NCBI GenBank assembly: GCA_031316155.1
Contig: JALDRB010000008.1
Span: 62,001-126,000 of the forward strand
DNA length: 64,000 nucleotides
Reading direction: 5' to 3'
Origin: Candidatus Scalindua sp.
Lineage (GTDB): Bacteria > Planctomycetota > Brocadiia > Brocadiales > Scalinduaceae
This document shows, in pieces, positions 57,639 to 64,000 of the stretch. Numbering within the stretch: the first letter of the stretch is position 1; each line of letters begins with the position of its first letter. A program made the translations under genes and the position numbers. The notes below the pieces were generated by a model that was not told the origin of the DNA, did no database searches, and saw nothing but the letters and a program-made list of their open reading frames with translations.

Positions 57639-58088
57639 TTAATATGCAATCTTAATAGATATTGTGGAAGTAAAAGCTTTTTCAGATTTAGGAATAACAA
57701 TTACTATGAATCCATCTTCATAGGTAGCCTGGATATTGTTTGCATCAACATACTTTGGAATCTTTATCTTTCTTTCAAAATATCCGTATCTTATCTCAAC
57801 TTGATAAAAACAGACCTTTTGATGGTCAGAGCTTTCGTTTCTCTTCCCGCTTACGGTAAGTATGTAATCAGAAAAAACAACAGAAATGTCTTCGGGGCGA
57901 ACTCCTGAAACTGCAATTTTTATGATAATATCTTTTTCTGTCTCGTAAACGTCGGTAGGGGGTTGCCATGGGGTAGATGAAGTAATATCGTAACTTTTGT
58001 TCATAAAAAAAAATTCTTCAAAAAGCTTTTCAATACTACCATGTTTTGCCATGAATTCACGTGTCAATTTATCTGTAATAAAAGTCAT
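57639..58088 (-). CDS. small heat-shock protein, Hsp20/alpha-crystallin family
   Basis: 149 residues. Alpha-crystallin domain about 45-140: PPTDVYETEKDIIIKIAVSG, RPEDISVVFSDYILTVSGKR, YGYFERKIKIP and GFIVIVIPK. A clear GGGGAG precedes the ATG. It holds unfolding proteins as an oligomer. Preceded by the groEL terminator and followed by lon. Confidence 0.92.
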   Translation of the reverse strand: MTFITDKLTREFMAKHGSIEKLFEEFFFMNKSYDITSSTPWQPPTDVYETEKDIIIKIAVSGVRPEDISVVFSDYILTVSGKRNESSDHQKVCFYQVEIRYGYFERKIKIPKYVDANNIQATYEDGFIVIVIPKSEKAFTSTISIKIAY

Positions 58089-58193
58089 TGTCTCCCCTCT
58101 TCTCTTTTTTATCTATTAAGACAGACTAAAACGAAACCAAACTGCTATAGAATTGTACCCGCAAATATAACAGGTTTATAAATTCCATTCAAT

Positions 58194-58235
58194 AAAAAAA
58201 AGCCGCTCTTATTAATAGGTAAGAGCGGCTTTTTT
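58194..58235 (-). terminator. rho-independent terminator of groEL
   Basis: Perfect 11-base stem AGCCGCTCTTA / TAAGAGCGGCT (58201-58211, 58220-58230), flanked by an A run (58194-58200) and a T run (58231-58235). On the minus strand the run of T after the stem ends groEL; the structure is nearly symmetrical and could stop both strands. Confidence 0.9.
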
Positions 58236-58276
58236 ACGATAAATTTTCTATCCGGGATGTTGGTGAAAAGAAACGG

Positions 58277-59920
58277 TTAGTACATATCTCCGTAACCACC
58301 ATAACCTCCACCACCAGGCGGCATGGCCGGCATCTTTTTCTTTTCGGGTATCCTTCCAATCATTGCATCGGTAGTTAACAACAGGGCGGCTACACTTGCG
58401 GCGTTCTGCAGCGCCGTCCTTACAACTTTTGTGGGGTCGACTATCCCTTCTTTAACCATATCACAATATCTATCGAGCGCAGCATCATAACCCTCATTCC
58501 CTTTGGCCTCAATAACTTTTTCAACAATAATCTCTGCGTTAGCGCCTGCATTTTTAGCAATTTGCCTTAAGGGAGCAGATAATGCTCTGTAGACAATATC
58601 AACACCGATTGCTTCATCACCTTCCAGTTTAAGTGTTTTCAGCTTATCTATTGCACGAAGATAGGCTACTCCGCCACCTGGCAGGATACCTTCCTCAACT
58701 GCTGCTCTAGTCGCATGCAAAGCATCTTCTACTCTTGCCTTTTTTTCTTTCATTTCACTTTCGGTTGCAGCTCCGACGTTAATCATCGCTACACCACCGG
58801 TTAATTTTGCAAGTCTCTCTTCCAGCTTCTCACGATCGTAGTCAGATGTAGTAGACCGGATCTCTGTACGAATCTGCTCTATCTTACCCTGAATTGCCTT
58901 GCTTGAACCGGCACCTTCGATAATGGTGGTATTGTCTTTATCGATCTCTATCTTCTTTGCATTCCCTAAATCCTTTAGTTCCAACTTTTCTAAAGTAATG
59001 CCAAGATCTTCAAATATTGCCTGCCCTCCGGTTAGTATCGCAATATCTTCCAACATTGCTTTTCGTCTATCACCAAACCCTGGAGCCTTAACGGCTGCAC
59101 ATTTTATCGTACCGCGGAGTTTGTTTACCACAAGCAGGGTTAATGCTTCACCTTCAACATCTTCTGCAATTATCAATAAAGGTTTTCCTTTTTGTGCAAC
59201 CTTTTCTAAGACGGGTAATATGCTTTTAGCGGAGGAGATTTTTTTCTCATGGATAAGGATATACGGATCATCCAGCACAACCTGCATTTTTGATGGATTT
59301 GTCACAAAATAGGGAGAAAGGTAACCTTTGTCAAACTGTAATCCCTCTATCCATTTTGAATCAGTCTCCAGGCTCTTTCCTTCTTCAACCGTAATGACAC
59401 CATCTTTACCTACCTTTTCCATCGCATCTGCGATGATCTTACCGATTTCAGCATCATGATTTGCCGATACCGTTCCGACCTGCTCAATTTCTTTTCTTCC
59501 TTTAACGGGAATACTTGTCGCCTTCAAGACCTCTACTACTTTGATAACGGCTTTTTCAATTCCACGCTTAATTGCCATGGCATTTGAGCCGGCAACAACA
59601 TTCTTCAGGCCTTCAAGAAAAATAGATTCTGCCAAAACCGTTGCCGTCGTAGTGCCGTCGCCGGCAACATCACTGGTCTTTGAAGCTACAGACTTTACCA
59701 TCTGTGCCCCTATGTTTTGTATGTGGTCCTCAAGTTCAATCTCTTTTGCAACGGTAACTCCGTCTTTTGTTATTATTGGTGACCCAAAACTCTTTTGTAA
59801 TATTACATTTCTCCCTCTTGGGCCTAAGGTTATCTTGACTGCAGAAGCAAGCTGATTAATACCTTTTTTCAGTGCCTCGAATGCATCCAGATCGTATACA
59901 ATTTTTTTCTTATCACCCAT
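58277..59920 (-). CDS. groL: 60 kDa chaperonin GroEL
   Basis: 547 residues, typical length. GroEL marks: [66 protein letters not shown] and the flexible tail [12 protein letters not shown] in place of the usual GGM repeat. The N-terminus [17 protein letters not shown] is divergent. No groES lies next to it; the upstream gap runs to a divergent dioxygenase gene. It is followed by a strong terminator. Confidence 0.96.
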   Translation of the reverse strand: MGDKKKIVYDLDAFEALKKGINQLASAVKITLGPRGRNVILQKSFGSPIITKDGVTVAKEIELEDHIQNIGAQMVKSVASKTSDVAGDGTTTATVLAESIFLEGLKNVVAGSNAMAIKRGIEKAVIKVVEVLKATSIPVKGRKEIEQVGTVSANHDAEIGKIIADAMEKVGKDGVITVEEGKSLETDSKWIEGLQFDKGYLSPYFVTNPSKMQVVLDDPYILIHEKKISSAKSILPVLEKVAQKGKPLLIIAEDVEGEALTLLVVNKLRGTIKCAAVKAPGFGDRRKAMLEDIAILTGGQAIFEDLGITLEKLELKDLGNAKKIEIDKDNTTIIEGAGSSKAIQGKIEQIRTEIRSTTSDYDREKLEERLAKLTGGVAMINVGAATESEMKEKKARVEDALHATRAAVEEGILPGGGVAYLRAIDKLKTLKLEGDEAIGVDIVYRALSAPLRQIAKNAGANAEIIVEKVIEAKGNEGYDAALDRYCDMVKEGIVDPTKVVRTALQNAASVAALLLTTDAMIGRIPEKKKMPAMPPGGGGYGGYGDMY

Positions 59921-60134
59921 CCTTAAAATCCTCCTTCTTTGGACTGTAAATAGAATAACCTGAAAACTTTTTTAATATGAAGCAAATTAAATGCCTAAAA
60001 CTGGTTTCGTGATAAATTATTACTCAATTGTTCCCTGTATCTCAGGTAAAATGTATGGGATAAATGTAGTGTAAGATGCATATTTATAGTAATTTAGAAA
60101 AATCTGCTTTCAGGAAAAAAATTTTTTAAAGTAC

Positions 60135-60151
60135 GCTGTCACAGTGACAGC
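60135..60151. promoter_or_regulatory. operator-like palindrome
   Basis: GCTGTCACAGTGACAGC, two 8-base arms around one A, is a perfect dyad too tight for a hairpin and so typical of a protein-binding site. A shorter dyad TGCCAGACTGGCA follows at 60178-60190. Both lie between the divergent groEL and dioxygenase genes. Confidence 0.4.
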
Positions 60152-60320
60152 CGGTAAAGAAGCGGTTATTTCAGATATGCCAGACTGGCAGTTTGGGAAA
60201 CTCATTTGCTAATTGGTTAAATTGTATATACAATAACGCTTAAACGGGAAATAATTCTGGTAAAAAACTTGCAGAAGAGGGGGCAAATCCTGGTGACACA
60301 ACCACAATTGTAGCTGATTT

Positions 60321-60393
60321 CTCCCAACCCAATCTGGCAGAACACGAATATCTATGAAATTTATCCCTTTTTAAACTGCCTAGGCAAGGTTGG
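60321..60393. repeat. repeat family C, copy 3
   Basis: CTCCCAACCCAATCTGGCAG on the left and GCCTAGGCAAGGTTGG on the right give CCAACC/GGTTGG ends around an AT-rich centre, the same plan as 49816-49881. Similarity to the other copies is moderate. Confidence 0.4.
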
Positions 60394-60458
60394 AATGGTT
60401 TATGAGAGAAAGTGAGAGACATACAAGAGCGAAAAGAGGAATGGAAAGGAGGACATTC

Positions 60459-61217
60459 ATGAAATCCAATACTATCATTAACAGTCGAAGGCAGTTTCTG
60501 AAAAACCTTTCGTTTGGAACTATTGCCTTTGCCACTGCCGGAGCATTTGCTGAAAACATTACACGCACCGCATCTGAAGCATTAGCCAAAGTGCTGATGA
60601 TTACGCCAGGGCAGACTGAGGGGCCGTTCTACCCGAACAGGCTGCCATCGGATTCCGATAATGATCTGGTGCTCATCGGCAATTCCATGGCATCTGCCGC
60701 AGGAGAGATAACCCACCTCACGGGACGAGTTCTCGGTCAGAGTGGAGAACCTATCGAAGACGCGGTTGTTGAAATATGGCATGTTGACAGCAAAGGGATC
60801 TATCTTCACACGAGATGTCCCAATAGAGACCAGCGCGACAGGAACTTCCAGGGCTATGGACGTACCGTTACCGGTTTATCAGGCGAGTATTATTTTCGCA
60901 CGATAAAGCCTGTGCCATACGATCTTGGGGTAAAACGCACACCACACATTCACTTCATTGTCAGGAAAGGCGACAAACGTTTTCTTACGACTCAGATGTA
61001 TATTAAAGGACATCCGTTGAATAAAGATGATTTCATATTTCAGAGAATTCAGGGGAAAGAGGAACGGGAGGCCGTCCTCGTTGATTTCAAGCCGGTCAAT
61101 CTTTCAAAAAAAGGTGAATTAAAGGCAAATTTTGACATAGTGATCGGAATAACTCCCGAAAAACCATCAAAAGATCTGTTTCGTCATCACGATGGACATC
61201 CGGTTGAAAATCTGTAA
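60459..61217 (+). CDS. Tat-exported intradiol ring-cleavage dioxygenase-like protein
   Basis: 252 residues from ATG 60459 (AAGGAGG 6 bases upstream); earlier starts at 60402 or 60441 add an unneeded leader. NSRRQFLKNLSFGTIAFATA is a twin-arginine signal. The catalytic domain has TEGPFYP, GRVLGQSGEPIEDAVVEIWH, Tyr in GIYLH, NFQGYGR, GEYYFRTIKPVPY and RTPHIHF. Fe(III) in protocatechuate 3,4-dioxygenases is held by two Tyr and two His; all appear available. It would cleave catechol-type rings outside the cytoplasm. The substrate is unknown; secreted relatives are poorly studied. No aromatic-degradation genes are nearby. Confidence 0.85.
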   Translation: MKSNTIINSRRQFLKNLSFGTIAFATAGAFAENITRTASEALAKVLMITPGQTEGPFYPNRLPSDSDNDLVLIGNSMASAAGEITHLTGRVLGQSGEPIEDAVVEIWHVDSKGIYLHTRCPNRDQRDRNFQGYGRTVTGLSGEYYFRTIKPVPYDLGVKRTPHIHFIVRKGDKRFLTTQMYIKGHPLNKDDFIFQRIQGKEEREAVLVDFKPVNLSKKGELKANFDIVIGITPEKPSKDLFRHHDGHPVENL

Positions 61218-61625
61218 TCAGGCCATACAATTGTACCCGTTCATTTGATTGGAGTGAACGTATAGTTCAGCAGTGACGATCTGGTGACGCACGTGTTTTT
61301 AGATTTTAATTCGTAAGACTCTAATTCTATTTAGCATGAAAATACCGAAGCGGGGATTCGAACCCCGATTATAAAAATGCTAAGCTGCTTTATGTAAAAT
61401 ATTTAATGTTTCAAAAGGGCCGTTTTTTGTCTCTGTCGTCTCTGGAATTGGATTTTGCAAGGCAAACTTACATTCTGGATAAGTCAGGAGGCAGACACAT
61501 TTTTCCCATTCAGACATTTCCCAACACACAACGAAAATGTACTTGTTAGGCTTTCGGTTTCATGGGTTTTTGAGTGTTTATATAACTTCGGCAATCACAC
61601 AGAAACATAGTATGATCTTGCTATT
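61218..61625. other. intergenic region at the start of the accessory end
   Basis: 408 bases. A small stem, CGTTCA/TGAACG, follows the dioxygenase gene without a T run. The tRNA 3' fragment at 61343-61380 is the main feature. No ORF. Confidence 0.5.
61343..61380 (-). other. tRNA 3' fragment (T-arm and acceptor strand), possible attachment site
   Basis: On the minus strand CGGGG-TTCGAAT-CCCCG (61367-61351) is a canonical T-arm, followed by CTTCGGT plus A, a 7-base acceptor strand with discriminator. The matching 5' half (ACCGAAG, D-arm, anticodon arm) is not found in the next 150 bases. A 3' tRNA piece without a 5' half is the typical trace of integrase-mediated insertion. It marks the boundary between housekeeping genes and the accessory end. 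Confidence 0.6.
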
Positions 61626-61841
61626 ATGCGCACTGCAATGGAAGATAAAAAAATATCCGATATGACAGGCAGGGAGCTCAGGGAACTAATAAGGGATACC
61701 GTATTAGAAGTTATTGATCCTGATTATGGACTTGAGTTAAGGTCGGAGGTAGAGGAAAGCCTTAAAGATTCTATACAGGATAAAGAGGCTGGCAAAGGGA
61801 TAACGCTTGATGCAGCAAAAAAAGAATTAGGGATTGAGTAG
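61626..61841 (+). CDS. small orphan antitoxin-like protein
   Basis: 71 residues (ATG 61626 or, more likely, 61638): acidic, with the MTGRELRELIRDTVLEVIDPDYGLEL pattern seen in many small proteins associated with toxin-antitoxin loci. It ends with KGITLDAAKKELGIE. No RelE/HigB-type toxin gene lies next to it, so if an antitoxin it is an orphan. Function not shown by the sequence. Confidence 0.6.
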   Translation: MRTAMEDKKISDMTGRELRELIRDTVLEVIDPDYGLELRSEVEESLKDSIQDKEAGKGITLDAAKKELGIE

Positions 61842-62089
61842 AAAAGAGATTTACAATCTTTAAAGCATTGCACGTAGCGTTAAACATTCCGGAATCTTAT
61901 TATCTTAGCGGTCATACCTTTACGAATTAATTCGACACATCCCCACATAGTAAAACTATACTCCTTAGATCGTTTTGCATTCCCTTATTTTGCGACAGTC
62001 TGCCAAATAATTCATTCAATGAATTATTTATTTTGATGAATCACGGTGTTAACTTTATTATTATCATGGTCTAAGGGAGGCGTTAAACC

Positions 62090-62281
62090 ATGATCAATCT
62101 TGATTTCAGTAACAGGCCTGACGCAACAAGGTCTTTATCGTTGAGCATTCCATTTAGAGATTTTGTCTATCTCGAAGGGTTGGCCAGGGCTCAGGGATCT
62201 TCGCTTAACAAACTGGTCAAGAGATCAATTCAAGAGAGTCTTAAACGAGAGGTTGCAGGATACATAATCCCGGAAGTTTGA
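62090..62281 (+). CDS. ribbon-helix-helix/HicB-like small protein
   Basis: 63 residues with GGGAGG about 10 bases before the ATG. SLSLSIPFRDFVYLEGLARAQGSSLNKLVKRSIQESL resembles the beta-strand-helix-helix of RHH DNA-binding antitoxins. No toxin partner recognised. Confidence 0.6.
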   Translation: MINLDFSNRPDATRSLSLSIPFRDFVYLEGLARAQGSSLNKLVKRSIQESLKREVAGYIIPEV

Positions 62282-62412
62282 AGCGATACCCGAAAGACGC
62301 AAAAAATTTACTACATGACCGGAAATAGCTGAGAGGCGAATTAAGGTACATATTTATGAGAATTGGATGTGGTCTATTTAAATATTAACCGTAAGAGAGG
62401 ACGCATGAATCA

Positions 62413-62733
62413 ATGAATTACATACTGACAATTACAACAGATTTTTTGCTCTTGTTGCTTGCCACACCGCTCGTGTTCGCTCAGGGCGCAGGCATTGAAT
62501 GGGAAATCCTTAATCAGGAGGTTATGGATCTTTATCGTACGGGCAAATATGGCCGTGCCGTCGTTGTCGCCAAGAAGGCCCTCGAAGTAGCCGAGAAAAA
62601 CGTAGGTCTTAATCATCCCGATGTGGCCTCATGCCTTGAGAACTTGGCGGCGCTGTATCGAGATACGAAACGGAACGAAGACGCCAAAACACTGGAGCAA
62701 CGTGCGGCCCGTATCCGATCTATCCAACGATAA
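62413..62733 (+). CDS. exported short TPR protein
   Basis: 106 residues: signal peptide about 1-23 (TTDFLLLLLATPLVFA), then one and a half tetratricopeptide repeats of the kinesin-light-chain type (LYRTGKYGRAVVVAKKALEVAEKNVGLNHPDVASCLENLAALY). Members of this family usually have many repeats, so this looks like a shortened version. It may bind peptides or partners in the periplasm. Confidence 0.7.
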   Translation: MNYILTITTDFLLLLLATPLVFAQGAGIEWEILNQEVMDLYRTGKYGRAVVVAKKALEVAEKNVGLNHPDVASCLENLAALYRDTKRNEDAKTLEQRAARIRSIQR

Positions 62734-62891
62734 AGTAAACGGTTAACAAGAGGCTCCTTGAGTGAGTCTTAAGATAGCAATTAACATCAAATACCCAAGA
62801 AAAGCAAAAGTATTATATGTACTAACAGCCGTAAAATAGGGCGGTTATTAGTACGGATAATTCATGTTATACATGAAAAGGGGTATCAATC

Positions 62892-63584
62892 ATGGCGTTG
62901 TATGAAAAATCAGTCAAACTTCTTTTCCGAGACATGATAAAAGACCTCGATATTCAAAAAGGCGACGTTATAGAACAAGACAAAATAAATTCCTGGTTCA
63001 ACAAAAAATATCCCCTTATAAAGCCTGGCACAATTTCAGCTCATTTGCTTAAGCTATCAATAAATGCCCCTAGCCGAATACATTACAGCGTTGATCCAAA
63101 TGGTAAAGACGATCTTCTTTTCCAGATTGATAGCAAAAAATTTCGTCTTTACGACCAAGCTTCAGATCCAGACCCTATTTATTTACGACAAAAAGAAGAT
63201 GAGAAAGATCTTCAGAATTTCTTGGCAAAGAATCTATCCCTTATTGAGCCGGGCCTAACCTTATATATGGAAGAGGAAATTAGCGGTATCGAGTTTCCCG
63301 TAGGGAACCGGTTCATCGATATATTGGCAATCGATAGTAACAACAATTATGTGGTCATAGAACTTAAAGTATCGCGCGGGTACGATAGGGTTGTAGGCCA
63401 AATCCTTCGCTATATGGCATAGATCAGAAAAAACCATGCAGAAGAAAGTCAGAAAGTGCGAGGCATAATAATCGCCCGTGAGATTTCGGATGATCTTCTG
63501 CTGGCATGTTCTGAGACGAATAATGTTGAACTGTACGAATACAACCTATCGATAACATTGAACAAAATAAAGATGAATGTATAA
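62892..63584 (+). pseudogene. NucS/DUF91-like endonuclease interrupted by one in-frame TAG
   Basis: From ATG 62892 (AGGGG about 9 bases upstream) the frame runs 176 codons to TAG 63420-63422 and continues in frame for 54 codons to TAA 63582-63584. The two parts form one DUF91/NucS-like protein: RFIDILAID and VVIELKVSRG (the D...ExK nuclease site), GQILRYMA, stop, then IRKNHAEESQKVRGIIIARE and NVELYEYNLSITL. Relatives normally have Trp (TGG) where the TAG is, so one G-to-A change explains it. The catalytic residues come before the stop. The final TAA overlaps the attC-like site, as in integron cassettes. Confidence 0.8.
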
Positions 63585-63654
63585 CAACCGCATCAACTCG
63601 GACTGGCAAATCCGCTGCGCTCCTTTGCCAGCCGGTTATGCGGAGCCGTTAACT
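63579..63654 (+). repeat. integron attC-like recombination site
   Basis: 76 bases. The left end has TATAAC (63580-63585), then CGCATCAACTCGGACTGGCAAA; the right end is TTTGCCAGCCGGTTATGCGG and then GTTAACT (63648-63654). CTGGCAAA/TTTGCCAG and CGCAT/ATGCG pair across a short GC-rich loop, and AAC/GTT close the ends. AACTCGGAC is a very common string in attC sites. The left end overlaps the NucS-like stop and the next gene starts 5 bases after the right end, the spacing expected of cassettes. No integrase gene is in the window. Confidence 0.75.
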
Positions 63655-63659
63655 GCCAT

Positions 63660-64000
63660 ATGAAAATTGTTACCTGGAACTGTAATAGAGCACTTAGAAA
63701 GAAATTAGCAAAAGCTGATTCTTTAGGTGCTGATGTTTTAGTAATTCAAGAATGTGAAGATCCTTCACAGTCCACAAAAGAATATCGCAAATGGGCTGGT
63801 GAATATCTCTGGGCAGGAACATCAAAAAACAAGGGTATTGGTATATTTCCCAAAAAAGGAAATATCATCTCAAGATTAGAATGGTCCGGTAGGTTTGAAT
63901 TAAAAGGTTTAAAAACCAAAAGCTTTTCTACTAGCTGGAAAACCGAAGATTTAAAGCTGTTTTTCCCCTTTTGCTTAAACAACAAATTCAATATTCTAGC
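63660..64000 (+). CDS. endonuclease/exonuclease/phosphatase (EEP) family protein, 3' truncated by window edge
   Basis: Starts MKIVTWNCNRALRKKLAKAD and runs open to the last base (113 codons seen). TWNCN and VLVIQECEDP, with the metal-binding Asn and Glu, are the N-terminal signature of the EEP/exodeoxyribonuclease III superfamily; GIGIFPKK follows. The downstream His and Asp motifs lie outside the window. The ATG is 5 bases after the attC-like site, suggesting a gene cassette. Confidence 0.8.
   Translation, partial: MKIVTWNCNRALRKKLAKADSLGADVLVIQECEDPSQSTKEYRKWAGEYLWAGTSKNKGIGIFPKKGNIISRLEWSGRFELKGLKTKSFSTSWKTEDLKLFFPFCLNNKFNIL

Larger units (their letters stand above)
59921..60458. other. 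divergent intergenic region between groEL and the dioxygenase gene
   Basis: 538 bases with no gene. It contains small palindromes around 60135-60201 and repeat-C copy 3. No CIRCE (TTAGCACTC) element was found. Confidence 0.5.

Noticed and set aside
59921-60130. CIRCE/HrcA control of groEL
   Set aside because: No TTAGCACTC-N9-GAGTGCTAA element in the upstream region.
61343-61430. Complete tRNA gene on the minus strand
   Set aside because: Only the T-arm and acceptor 3' strand fit; no anticodon arm, D-arm or pairing 5' strand could be placed.
61790-61880. A second attC-like pair (TAACGCT...AGCGTTAAAC)
   Set aside because: The ends match loosely, but the inside is not palindromic and the left end lies well within a coding region.
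62820-62877. Inverted repeats TACTAA...TTAGTA and TTCATGT/ACATGAA before the NucS-like gene
   Set aside because: Too short for attC and without a known partner; possibly an operator, but nothing supports more than that.
1-64000. CRISPR array
   Set aside because: No regularly spaced direct repeats and no cas genes were seen; the repeats present are dispersed and structured.

Overview
The window is one 64 kb piece of a moderately AT-rich Gram-negative genome. Its content includes MprF-type lipid modification, Tat and Sec signal peptides, many two-component proteins, a sigma-54 activator, c-type haem sensing and TPR proteins. The mix would fit an environmental bacterium such as a Planctomycetota (Brocadiales-like) or deep-branching deltaproteobacterial lineage. 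No diagnostic marker is present, so this placement is a guess.

Layout, left to right. 1-7.6 kb: the end of an SLC13 permease, then a GH15 glucoamylase-like enzyme fused to a ferredoxin. It overlaps a c-haem-sensing hybrid histidine kinase, followed by two response regulators and a methyltransferase. 7.6-8.5 kb: a decayed mobile-element patch (group II intron-like fragment, dead REP-type transposase, palindromes). 8.5-18.5 kb: a GT-A glycosyltransferase, glycerate kinase, pyruvate kinase, a giant MscS channel, an ion permease, and a 30-codon remnant of phosphofructokinase. 18.6-25 kb: a MgtA-type P-type ATPase, a flippase-like membrane protein and MprF. 25-28.3 kb: a methyltransferase/ATP-grasp fusion convergent with an M14 aspartoacylase-like hydrolase. 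28.3-37 kb: a regulatory island with two paralogous small glycogen-binding (CBM48) proteins, an NtrB/NtrC-type pair, receiver proteins, sigma-54-like promoters and a secreted tandem-domain protein. 37-49.6 kb: a GT81-like glucosyl-phosphoglycerate synthase, glycogen phosphorylase, ADP-forming acyl-CoA synthetase/GNAT, a 985-residue GlpX-like/TPR protein, an AAA/DUF4143 ATPase and class I aldolase. 50.5-60 kb, minus strand: groEL, hsp20, lon, argH, lysA, a thioredoxin-like protein and a zinc ribbon. 60.4-64 kb: a Tat-exported intradiol dioxygenase, then an accessory end with a tRNA 3' fragment, orphan antitoxin-like genes, a nonsense-mutated NucS-like gene, an integron attC-like site and the start of an EEP nuclease.

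A common thread is alpha-glucan and triose metabolism: GH15, glycogen phosphorylase, CBM48 proteins, aldolase, pyruvate kinase, glycerate kinase, the pfk remnant and two glycerate/glucosyl-type glycosyltransferases, interleaved with phosphorelay genes. A plausible reading is stored glucan feeding both glycolysis and a glucosylglycerate-type osmolyte. The pathway assignment is inference.

The most unusual features are: (i) the GH15-ferredoxin fusion beside a haem kinase; (ii) the CBM48/NtrC/sigma-54 island, built partly by segmental duplication; (iii) the methyltransferase-ATP-grasp fusion with M14 hydrolase; (iv) three families of short interspersed structured repeats, one with covarying and chimeric copies and one with independent nested palindromes; (v) an attC-like site and two cassette-like genes at the right edge.
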